Shown in pieces: positions 1-5,421 of a DNA stretch of 5,848 bases. The DNA is from a bacterium (GTDB lineage Bacteria; Pseudomonadota; Alphaproteobacteria; Rhizobiales; Xanthobacteraceae), in NCBI GenBank assembly GCA_029946075.1, contig JAQSDT010000179.1, positions 1 through 5,848 on the forward strand. Direction: 5' to 3'. How positions within the stretch are numbered: position 1 is the stretch's first letter; the number at the start of each line of letters is the position of its first letter. A model generated the notes under the pieces. The model ran no database searches. It saw nothing but the letters and a program-made list of their open reading frames with translations, and was not told where the DNA came from. The position numbers and the translations under genes are program-made.

Positions 1-1
1 T

Positions 2-67
2 GGGTGGAGCGCAGCGATACCCATCAATGCCGGCGGCTGTGGCGATGGGTATCGCTGCGCTCCACCC
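2..67. repeat. Perfect long palindrome, probable dispersed extragenic repeat
   Basis: Arms at 2-25 and 44-67 are perfect 24-bp reverse complements, separated by an 18-nt loop (26-43) in which GCC (29-31) can pair with GGC (41-43). The left arm begins GGGTGGAGCGCAGCG. On the minus strand the element is preceded by a GTAGG head (70-74). Such long GC-rich stems between genes resemble the dispersed extragenic palindromes I associate with Bradyrhizobium and relatives; that link is recollection, not a search. It may also end transcription or stabilise mRNA from a gene left of the window, but no T-run follows either arm. No coding signal was seen in 1-184. Confidence 0.85.
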
Positions 68-80
68 CTCCTACGGGACT

Positions 81-103
81 GCGCATCGCCCCGGAATGAC
101 GGC
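81..103 (-). repeat. Possible half copy of a second extragenic repeat
   Basis: Read on the minus strand, this stretch contains GTCATTCCGGGGCGATGCGC, which resembles the left half of a common extragenic palindrome of Bradyrhizobium-like genomes whose other half would contain a CCCGGAAT-type arm. No matching second arm is present here, so it would be a truncated copy lying directly beside the palindrome at 2-67. The identification rests on memory of the repeat type and is tentative. Confidence 0.35.
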
Positions 104-104
104 G

Positions 105-120
105 GTAGGGCGGGCCACCC
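105..120 (+). repeat. GTAGGGCGGGC fragment, possible degenerate repeat head
   Basis: GTAGGGCGGGC at 105-115 differs by one base from GTAGGGTGGGC at 5371-5381, the head of the hairpin element downstream of the cluster. It is followed by CACCCCCACC, not a full stem, so it may be a collapsed or truncated copy of the same repeat family. The match is short and could be chance in GC-rich DNA. Confidence 0.3.
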
Positions 121-125
121 CCACC

Positions 126-154
126 TTGACTCCCCCATCAATAGTTATAAAACA
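126..154 (+). promoter_or_regulatory. Putative promoter of the hydroxycinnamate operon
   Basis: TTGACT at 126-131 is a good -35 hexamer in the only AT-rich patch before the first gene. The best -10-like hexamer, TATAAA at 146-151, lies 14 bp downstream, which is short. With the usual 16-18 bp spacing the -10 would be a poor match near 148-154. Either choice places the -10 inside the inverted repeat at 140-162, so a bound repressor would block RNA polymerase. The exact hexamers are uncertain; the location is well supported because all five genes downstream are co-oriented and tightly spaced. Confidence 0.5.
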
Positions 155-162
155 TAACTATT
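140..162. promoter_or_regulatory. Perfect inverted-repeat operator, candidate CouR/MarR site
   Basis: AATAGTTAT (140-148) and ATAACTATT (154-162) are perfect 9-bp reverse complements separated by AAAAC. The repeat is AT-rich in GC-rich surroundings, lies just after a TTGACT box and ends 22 bp before the first start codon. This geometry is typical of an operator for a dimeric winged-helix repressor. In R. palustris the couAB genes are repressed by the MarR-family protein CouR, which responds to p-coumaroyl-CoA, so a CouR orthologue is the most likely ligand-responsive binder. No regulator gene lies in the window, and a TetR- or other-family protein cannot be excluded. Confidence 0.75.
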
Positions 163-184
163 CTAGAAGGGAACCAAAAGGCCC

Positions 185-988
185 ATGGGAAACGCCGTCT
201 CCACCGCGTCAGCGGGTCAGCCCGACCTGCTGCAGATCGAGCAGAAGGGGGCGGTGCTGACCGTCGGCCTCAACCGGCCGGCCAAGCGCAATGCGCTGAA
301 CGACGGCATCATCCTCGCGATCCAGGATTGTTTCTCCAATCTGCCTGAGGAAGCCCGGGCCGTGGTCATTCACGGCATCGGCGATCATTTCTCGTCCGGC
401 CTCGATCTTTCCGAACTGACCGAACAGGATGCCACCGAGGGCCTGCGCCACTCGCAGATGTGGCACCGGGTGTTCGACCGCATTCAATACAGCCGCGTAC
501 CCGTCATTGCCGCGCTGAAGGGCGCCGTCATCGGCGGCGGCCTCGAGCTTGCCTGCGCCGCCCATATCCGCGTCGCCGAACCCAGTGCCTATTTCGCGCT
601 GCCCGAGGGCCAGCGCGGCATCTTCGTCGGCGGCGGCGGATCGGTGCGGCTGCCGCGGCTGATCGGCGTCGCTCGGATGACCGACATGATGCTGACGGGC
701 CGGGTCTATTCGGCCACCGAGGGCTCCGCCTACGGTTTTACGCAATACCTCACCGAGGCCGGCGGCGCGCTGCCCAAGGCGCTGGAACTCGCCGAGCGCG
801 TGGCCGCGAACGCGCCGCTGACCAATTTCGCCGTGCTGCAGGCGCTGCCGATGATCGCGGAGGCCAATCCGCAGACCGGCCTGCTGATGGAATCGCTGAT
901 GGCGACGGTGGCACAGAGCGACAAAGAGGCAAAACAGCGCATCCGCGCCTTCCTCGACCGGAAGACCGCCAAGGTGAAACCGACCTGA
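185..988 (+). CDS. couA: Enoyl-CoA hydratase, crotonase family, probable hydroxycinnamoyl-CoA hydratase (CouA-like)
   Basis: This 267-residue crotonase-fold protein should hydrate the side-chain double bond of p-coumaroyl- or feruloyl-CoA in the cytoplasm. Family signatures appear in order: LNRPAKRNAL near residues 35-44; oxyanion-hole segment HFSSGLDL (68-75); IGGGLELA (116-123) with Glu121; and PEGQRGIFVGGGG with Glu141. Glu121 and Glu141 are 20 residues apart and align with Glu144/Glu164 of rat enoyl-CoA hydratase. The length is normal. ATG at 185 is chosen because AGAAGGGA (165-172) precedes it, with a rather long 12-nt spacing, and the crotonase domain begins soon after. It is the first gene of the cluster, and its TGA is followed after 1 nt by the synthetase ATG. 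Substrate and symbol are inferred from the adjacent hydroxycinnamoyl-CoA synthetase and the resemblance to the R. palustris cou locus. Whether it also acts as a lyase is open. Confidence 0.88.
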   Translation: MGNAVSTASAGQPDLLQIEQKGAVLTVGLNRPAKRNALNDGIILAIQDCFSNLPEEARAVVIHGIGDHFSSGLDLSELTEQDATEGLRHSQMWHRVFDRIQYSRVPVIAALKGAVIGGGLELACAAHIRVAEPSAYFALPEGQRGIFVGGGGSVRLPRLIGVARMTDMMLTGRVYSATEGSAYGFTQYLTEAGGALPKALELAERVAANAPLTNFAVLQALPMIAEANPQTGLLMESLMATVAQSDKEAKQRIRAFLDRKTAKVKPT

Positions 989-989
989 C

Positions 990-2879
990 ATGAACGCCAA
1001 GGCCAGCCCATCCGCCTCGACCGGGACCGGTGCGCGCGCCGGGGCCCACCCGCTGCGCCCGATTTCGTTCGGCACGCCCGCCATCACGGTCGATCGCCGC
1101 GACGACGGCACCATCTATCTGCGGCCGAAAGCCCGACTGCATGACTATCCGGTGCGGATCACCGACCGGCTGCACCACTGGGCCGAGACCGCGCCCGATC
1201 GAATCTTCATGGCGGAACGCAATGCCGCGCGCGGCTGGCGGCAGATCACCTATGGAGAACTGCTGACGTCGTCGCGCCACATCGCCTCCGCATTGCTGGC
1301 GCGCGGGCTCTCGGCCGAGAAGCCGGTGGTCATTCTGTCGGGCAACTCGATCGACCACGCACTGGTCGCGTTCGGCGCGCTCTATGCCGGCATTCCCTTC
1401 TGCCCGGTATCGCCGGCCTATTCGCTGATCTCGCGCGACTACGGCAAGCTTTCCTATCTGATGAAGCTGCTGACGCCGGGCCTGGTGTTTGCCGACGACG
1501 CCGCCAAATTCGCCGATGCGCTCACCGCCAACGTGTCGCCCGGCACCGAGATCGCGTCCTCGCACGGCGCTGTCGCGGGGCGCGAGGTAACGAGCCTTGC
1601 CAGCCTGATGGCAACGCCGCTGCATCCGCGGCTCGACGCCGTGCACGACGCCATCGGCCCGGACACGATCGCAAAGTTCCTGCTCACATCAGGCTCGACC
1701 GGCAATCCCAAAGCCGTCATCAACACCCAGCGCATGATCTGCGCCAACCAGGTGATGCTGCGCGACACGCTGGCATTCCTGAAGGACGAGCCGCCGGTCA
1801 TCGTCGATTGGCTGCCGTGGAATCACACCTTCGGCGGCAATCACAATATCGGGCTGACGCTCTACAATGGCGGCTCGATGTATCTCGACGAAGGCAAGCC
1901 GATGCCCGGCGGCATCGAGGAGACCGTGCGTAATCTCCGGGAGATTTCGCCGACGGTCTATTTCAACGTGCCCAAGGGCTATGAATCGCTGCTGCCCTAT
2001 CTGCGCGACGATGCTTCCTTGCGCAAAAAATTCTTCGCGCGGCTGCATGCGATGTTCTTCTCCGGTGCGGCGTTGTCGACCTTCGTCTGGAACAGCCTCG
2101 ACGAACTCTCCGTGCAGGAGACCGGCTATCGCGTGCCGATGCTGACCGGCCTCGGCGCCACCGAGACCGCGCCGTTCTTCATGTCGGTCAATCCGCACAC
2201 CAGCCGGTCCGGCCATGTCGGGCTGCCGGTACTCGGCAACGACGCCAAGCTGGTGCCGAACAACGGCAAGCTCGAGGTCCGCGCCAAGGGTCCGAACGTC
2301 ATGCCGGGTTACTGGCGCCAGCCGGAGATGACCGCAAAGTCGTTCGACGAGGAAGGCTTCTACAAGCTCGGCGACGCCCTGAAGCCTGCCGATCCCGACA
2401 ATTTCGACGCCGGGTTCGATTTCGACGGCCGCATCGGCGAAGACTTCAAGCTCGCGTCCGGTACCTGGGTCAGCGTCGGTCCGCTGCGCGCCCGTTTCGT
2501 TGCGGCCTGCGCGCCGCTGGTGCGCGACGTCGTCATTGCCGGAATCAACCGCGACGAAATTTCGGCGCTGGTGGTGCTTGATCTCGACGGTTGCCGCCTG
2601 ATCAATCCGACGCTGCCGCCGGACGATCTTGCCGCCGCGGCGTCCGATCCGCTGATCATCTCGGCGTTCAGCGAACGCTTCCAGAAATTGCTGGCGACCG
2701 CGACCGGCTCGTCGACGCGGGTCGTGCGCGCGATCCTGCTCGACACGCCGCTGTCGATCGATCGCGGCGAAGTCACCGACAAGGGTTCGATCAACCAGCG
2801 CGCGGTTCTGGAGAACCGCAGCGCGCTGATCGAGCAGATCTACTCGGCGGCGCCGCCACCGCAGATCATCACGCTGTAA
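990..2879 (+). CDS. couB: Feruloyl/p-coumaroyl-CoA synthetase (CouB-like), ANL superfamily
   Basis: A 629-residue AMP-forming acid:CoA ligase that would activate p-coumarate, ferulate or caffeate to CoA thioesters using ATP. Visible ANL motifs: the phosphate loop TSGSTGNPK (233-241), GATET (389-393) matching the aromatic-adenylate A5 motif, YKLGD (458-462) with Asp462 expected to bind the AMP ribose, the hinge region FDGRIGEDFK (478-487), and TDKGSINQ (596-603) with Lys598 as the likely adenylation lysine. The hinge and C-terminal motifs are of the type seen in feruloyl-CoA synthetases, not acetyl-CoA synthetases, and the length of about 630 fits that group. The first 20 residues are low-complexity (Ala/Ser/Gly/Thr), so a slightly later start is possible, but ATG at 990 sits 1 nt after the hydratase stop, as expected for translational coupling. 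A weak AAGGTG lies at 971-976. The exact aromatic substrate cannot be read from sequence. Confidence 0.9.
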   Translation: MNAKASPSASTGTGARAGAHPLRPISFGTPAITVDRRDDGTIYLRPKARLHDYPVRITDRLHHWAETAPDRIFMAERNAARGWRQITYGELLTSSRHIASALLARGLSAEKPVVILSGNSIDHALVAFGALYAGIPFCPVSPAYSLISRDYGKLSYLMKLLTPGLVFADDAAKFADALTANVSPGTEIASSHGAVAGREVTSLASLMATPLHPRLDAVHDAIGPDTIAKFLLTSGSTGNPKAVINTQRMICANQVMLRDTLAFLKDEPPVIVDWLPWNHTFGGNHNIGLTLYNGGSMYLDEGKPMPGGIEETVRNLREISPTVYFNVPKGYESLLPYLRDDASLRKKFFARLHAMFFSGAALSTFVWNSLDELSVQETGYRVPMLTGLGATETAPFFMSVNPHTSRSGHVGLPVLGNDAKLVPNNGKLEVRAKGPNVMPGYWRQPEMTAKSFDEEGFYKLGDALKPADPDNFDAGFDFDGRIGEDFKLASGTWVSVGPLRARFVAACAPLVRDVVIAGINRDEISALVVLDLDGCRLINPTLPPDDLAAAASDPLIISAFSERFQKLLATATGSSTRVVRAILLDTPLSIDRGEVTDKGSINQRAVLENRSALIEQIYSAAPPPQIITL

Positions 2880-2914
2880 CCGAATTCGAACAAAAGATTG
2901 TCAGGGAGAAGACC

Positions 2915-3676
2915 ATGCAGTTGAAGGATCAGGCAGCCATCGTCACCGGCGGCGCATCGGGATTGGGGGCGGCGACGGCGCGCCGTCTGGCGGCACAGGG
3001 TGCCAAGGTCGCGGTGTTCGATCTCAATGCCAGGCTGGCGGAAACGGTCGCTGCCGAAATCGGCGGCATCGCCGTGGTCTGCGACGTCTCCGATGCGGCC
3101 TCCGCGGAAGCCGGCATCGCCAAGGCAGCCGAAGCCCACGGTCCCGCCCGCGTGCTGGTGAATTGCGCCGGCATCGGCGTCGCCAAGCGCGTGATCGGCA
3201 AGGACGGCCCGATGGCGCTCGGCGATTTCGACCGGGTGATCAAGGTCAATCTGATCGGCTCCTTCAACATGCTGCGGCTGGCCGCAGCCGGCATGTCGAA
3301 GCTGGAGCCGCTGTCGACCGGCGAGCGCGGTGTGGTGATCTCAACGGCGTCGGTCGCGGCCTATGAAGGCCAGATCGGTCAATCGGCATACTCGGCCTCC
3401 AAGGGTGGCATCGTCGCCATGACGCTGCCGATCGCGCGTGAACTGTCGCAGTTCGGCATCCGCGTGCTGACGATCGCGCCGGGCCTGTTCCTGACGCCGC
3501 TGCTGGCTGGCCTGCCGCAGGAAGCGCAGGATTCGCTCTCGGCTTCGATCCCGTTCCCGCGCCGGCTCGGTCAGGCCGATGAATTCGCCTCGCTGGCGCT
3601 GCACATGATCGACAATCCTTACCTGAACGGTGAAGTGGTGCGTCTCGATGCCGCGCTTCGTATGGCGCCCAGATAG
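2915..3676 (+). CDS. HSD10-type short-chain dehydrogenase, probable NAD-dependent 3-hydroxyacyl-CoA dehydrogenase
   Basis: A 253-residue classical SDR. It shows TGGASGLG (11-18) for the dinucleotide, Asp36 at the end of strand beta-2 (favouring NAD over NADP), NCAG (83-86), Asn112, and the catalytic set Ser146, Tyr159, Lys163 in SAYSASK. The C-terminal half, with SKGGIVAMTLPIARE, TIAPGLFLTPLL, PFPRRLG and a closing NGEVVRLDAALRM, closely follows human HSD17B10 (type II 3-hydroxyacyl-CoA dehydrogenase), not generic FabG. The expected reaction is oxidation of a 3-hydroxyacyl-CoA to the 3-ketoacyl-CoA; here the plausible substrate is the hydrated hydroxycinnamoyl-CoA. The frame is open far upstream inside the synthetase gene, but ATG at 2915 is chosen because AGGGAG (2903-2908) lies 6 nt before it and the Rossmann fold starts immediately. 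It lies 35 bp after the synthetase and 13 bp before the thioesterase, so it is very likely co-transcribed. The aromatic substrate is inferred from context only. Confidence 0.88.
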   Translation: MQLKDQAAIVTGGASGLGAATARRLAAQGAKVAVFDLNARLAETVAAEIGGIAVVCDVSDAASAEAGIAKAAEAHGPARVLVNCAGIGVAKRVIGKDGPMALGDFDRVIKVNLIGSFNMLRLAAAGMSKLEPLSTGERGVVISTASVAAYEGQIGQSAYSASKGGIVAMTLPIARELSQFGIRVLTIAPGLFLTPLLAGLPQEAQDSLSASIPFPRRLGQADEFASLALHMIDNPYLNGEVVRLDAALRMAPR

Positions 3677-3689
3677 GGATACTTCCATC

Positions 3690-4109
3690 ATGTTCGTGAA
3701 CAAGCGCGACGTGCAAATCCAGTGGGGCGATTGCGACCCCGCCAACATCGTCTATTACCCGCGCTATTTCGCGATGTTCGACGATTCGACGTCGATCCTG
3801 TTCGAGGCGTCGGGCTATTCGAAGCAGGACCTGATCCACAAATACGGCCTCGTCGGCATTCCCATGGTGGATACGCGGGCGAAATTCCACATTCCTTCGA
3901 CCCATGGCGACTGGATCCGGATCGAAAGCCGGATCGAGAGCTTCAAGCGTTCCAGCTTCGAGGTGGTCCACAACGTGTTCAAGGGCGAGGCGCTGGCAAT
4001 CGAGGCATTCGAGACCCGCGTGCTGGTTGGCCGGCATCCGGACGATCCGGCCAAACTCAAATCGGCGCCGATGCCGCAGGAGATCATCGAACGATTCATG
4101 CGGGGCTGA
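3690..4109 (+). CDS. 4-hydroxybenzoyl-CoA thioesterase family hotdog protein
   Basis: A 139-residue hotdog-fold acyl-CoA thioesterase. The N-terminal segment QIQWGDCDPANIVYYPRYF carries Asp16, which aligns with the catalytic Asp17 of the Pseudomonas sp. CBS3 4-hydroxybenzoyl-CoA thioesterase (there FGDCDPAGIVWYPNY); the overall length (141 in that enzyme) and the VGIPMV and KRSSFEVVHNV segments also correspond. One difference is Asn19 where the CBS3 enzyme has Gly. The likely role is release of 4-hydroxybenzoate or a related aromatic acid from CoA at the end of side-chain removal. A longer frame from 3630 exists but overlaps the dehydrogenase; ATG at 3690 is preferred because the family starts just before the catalytic motif and a modest TAGGGA (3674-3679), overlapping the previous stop codon, precedes it. 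Substrate range is inferred; a housekeeping acyl-CoA thioesterase is the alternative. Confidence 0.87.
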   Translation: MFVNKRDVQIQWGDCDPANIVYYPRYFAMFDDSTSILFEASGYSKQDLIHKYGLVGIPMVDTRAKFHIPSTHGDWIRIESRIESFKRSSFEVVHNVFKGEALAIEAFETRVLVGRHPDDPAKLKSAPMPQEIIERFMRG

Positions 4110-4140
4110 CGTTTGTAAGCTGACTTGGCTCCCCGCATGA
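4096..4140. terminator. Hairpin over the thioesterase stop, possible attenuator or mRNA stabiliser
   Basis: TCATGCGGGG (4096-4105) and CCCCGCATGA (4131-4140) form a perfect 10-bp inverted repeat with a 25-nt loop; the left arm lies in the last codons of the thioesterase and the stop TGA (4107-4109) is in the loop. A T-run occurs only at 4169-4173, too far away for a classical intrinsic terminator. The structure more likely protects the upstream mRNA end or causes partial termination, setting different levels for the enzymes and the binding protein downstream. Confidence 0.5.
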
Positions 4141-4211
4141 CCTAAAGAAGGGGCTGAATGGCAGGCTGTTTTTGCTTAAAACTGAAAAAAGATAATCCAA
4201 GGGAGGAATGA

Positions 4212-5360
4212 ATGAAGAAGGCCTATTTGTCCGCTGCGGCGCTTGCGATGGTCCTGGCACTGCCGGGTTCGGCGTTCGCCCAGACCAGCGAAATCACGGT
4301 CGGCATCACCGTCACCACGACCGGTCCTGCGGCGGCGCTCGGCATTCCCGAACGTAACGCGCTCGACTTCGTGCCGAAGGAAATCGGCGGCGTGCCGATC
4401 AAGGTGATCGTGCTCGACGACGGCGGCGATCCGACCACCGCCACCACCAACGCGCGGCGCTTCGTGACGGAGTCGAAGGCCGACATCATCATGGGCTCCT
4501 CGACGACACCGCCCACCGTCGCGGTTTCCACCGTCGCCAACGAAGCCGGCATTCCGCATTTCGGCCTCGCGCCGTTCCCGATCAACGATGCGCGCATCAA
4601 GTGGTCGGTGGCGATGCCGCAACCGATTCCGATCATGGGCAAGGTGCTGTACGAGCACATGAAGGCGCACGGCATCAAGAGCGTCGGCTATATCGGTTAC
4701 TCCGATTCCTACGGCGACCTCTGGTTCAACGACTTCAAGGCGCAGGCCATCCCGATGGGAATGACACTTGCCACCGAAGAGCGCTTCGCGCGTCCGGATA
4801 CGTCGGTCGCGGGCCAGGTGCTCAAGCTCGTCGCCGCCAATCCCGATGCCGTTCTGGTCGGCGCCTCCGGCACCGCCGCGGCGTTGCCGCAGACCACGCT
4901 GCGCGAACGCGGCTACAAGGGCCTGATCTACCAGACCCACGGCGCCGCCAGCATGGACTTCATCCGCATTGCGGGTGCGGCGGCTGAAGGCGTGATCATG
5001 TCGTCGGGTCCGGTGATGTCGCCGGAAACGCAGGCCGACGGCGCGCTGACCAAGAAGCCGGGCCTGGCGCTCAACAGCGCCTATGAAGCCAAGTACGGCG
5101 CCAACAGCCGCAGCCAGTTCGCCGGTCACTCCTACGATGCGTTCGAAGTCCTCAAGCGCATCGTCCCGGTCGCCTTGAAGACGGCGAAACCCGGCACGCC
5201 GGAATTCCGCGAGGCGCTCCGTCTGGCACTGTTGTCCGAAAAGGACATCGCCGCCAGCCAGGGCGTCTACAACTTCACCGAAAAGGATCGCTACGGCCTC
5301 GACGACCGCTCGCGCATCATCCTGACCGTGAAAGACGGCAAGTACGTTCCGGCGAAGTGA
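4212..5360 (+). CDS. couP: Periplasmic aromatic-acid binding protein of a branched-chain-amino-acid-type ABC transporter (CouP-like)
   Basis: A 382-residue type I periplasmic binding protein (Leu/Ile/Val-binding family). Residues 1-23 are a clear signal peptide: basic MKKAY start, hydrophobic Ala/Leu core, cleavage after AFA before Gln24, and no lipobox Cys, so it is soluble in the periplasm. The mature domain opens with ITVGITVTTTGPAAALGIPE and has the usual alternating Rossmann-like lobes, including IKVIVLDDGGDPTTA, GIKSVGYIGYSDSYGD and FAGHSYDA. Members next to aromatic catabolic genes bind aromatic acids; R. palustris CouP, from the equivalent locus, binds p-coumarate, ferulate and related acids. 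A strong AAGGGAGGA (4199-4207) lies 4 nt before ATG 4212; an ATG at 4208 is out of frame. A GATAAT at 4191-4196 would place its transcript start within or next to that ribosome binding site, so read-through from the operon is more likely than a promoter there. No permease or ATPase follows. Ligand and symbol come from context and resemblance. Confidence 0.85.
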   Translation: MKKAYLSAAALAMVLALPGSAFAQTSEITVGITVTTTGPAAALGIPERNALDFVPKEIGGVPIKVIVLDDGGDPTTATTNARRFVTESKADIIMGSSTTPPTVAVSTVANEAGIPHFGLAPFPINDARIKWSVAMPQPIPIMGKVLYEHMKAHGIKSVGYIGYSDSYGDLWFNDFKAQAIPMGMTLATEERFARPDTSVAGQVLKLVAANPDAVLVGASGTAAALPQTTLRERGYKGLIYQTHGAASMDFIRIAGAAAEGVIMSSGPVMSPETQADGALTKKPGLALNSAYEAKYGANSRSQFAGHSYDAFEVLKRIVPVALKTAKPGTPEFREALRLALLSEKDIAASQGVYNFTEKDRYGLDDRSRIILTVKDGKYVPAK

Positions 5361-5370
5361 GCTAAACTAC

Positions 5371-5410
5371 GTAGGGTGGGCACGGCGCGTTGCGCCTTTG
5401 CCCGCCCTGC
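5371..5410. repeat. GTAGGG-headed hairpin element between convergent genes, possible two-way terminator
   Basis: Outer arms 5371-5382 and 5399-5410 pair over 12 bp with two G-T wobbles; an inner perfect stem GGCGC (5384-5388) / GCGCC (5392-5396) closes a GTT loop, with a small bulge between. It starts 11 bp after the binding-protein stop and ends 12 bp before the stop of the minus-strand EAL gene, so it can end transcripts from both sides, although neither flank has a strong T-run. The GTAGGGTGGGC head and G/C-rich arms resemble a dispersed repeat I associate with Bradyrhizobium and Rhodopseudomonas genomes. It shares the GTAGG head with elements near position 70 (minus strand) and 105. Confidence 0.75.
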
Positions 5411-5421
5411 ACGTCAAACGT

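Noticed and set aside
2..67. CRISPR repeat or riboswitch as explanation of the palindrome
   Set aside because: There is only one copy with no regularly spaced repeats, and it is a long uninterrupted stem about 120 bp before the start codon, separated from it by the promoter; a dispersed extragenic palindrome is simpler.
27..260. Short plus-strand open frame starting in the palindrome
   Set aside because: It crosses the repeat, the promoter and the operator and runs into the hydratase in another frame; no ribosome binding site or recognisable protein.
209..1114. Long minus-strand open frame (about 300 codons) across the hydratase gene
   Set aside because: It lies fully antisense to a clear crotonase gene, is rich in Arg/Gly/His as expected from antisense reading of GC-rich codons, and matches no family I recognise.
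2591..2914. Upstream in-frame extension of the dehydrogenase into the synthetase gene
   Set aside because: The extension is Arg/Asp-rich shadow sequence; the SDR fold begins right at the ATG at 2915, which has a good ribosome binding site.
4176..5129. Minus-strand 317-codon open frame antisense to the binding protein
   Set aside because: His/Arg/Gly-rich antisense shadow of a gene with a clear signal peptide and domain; no family resemblance.
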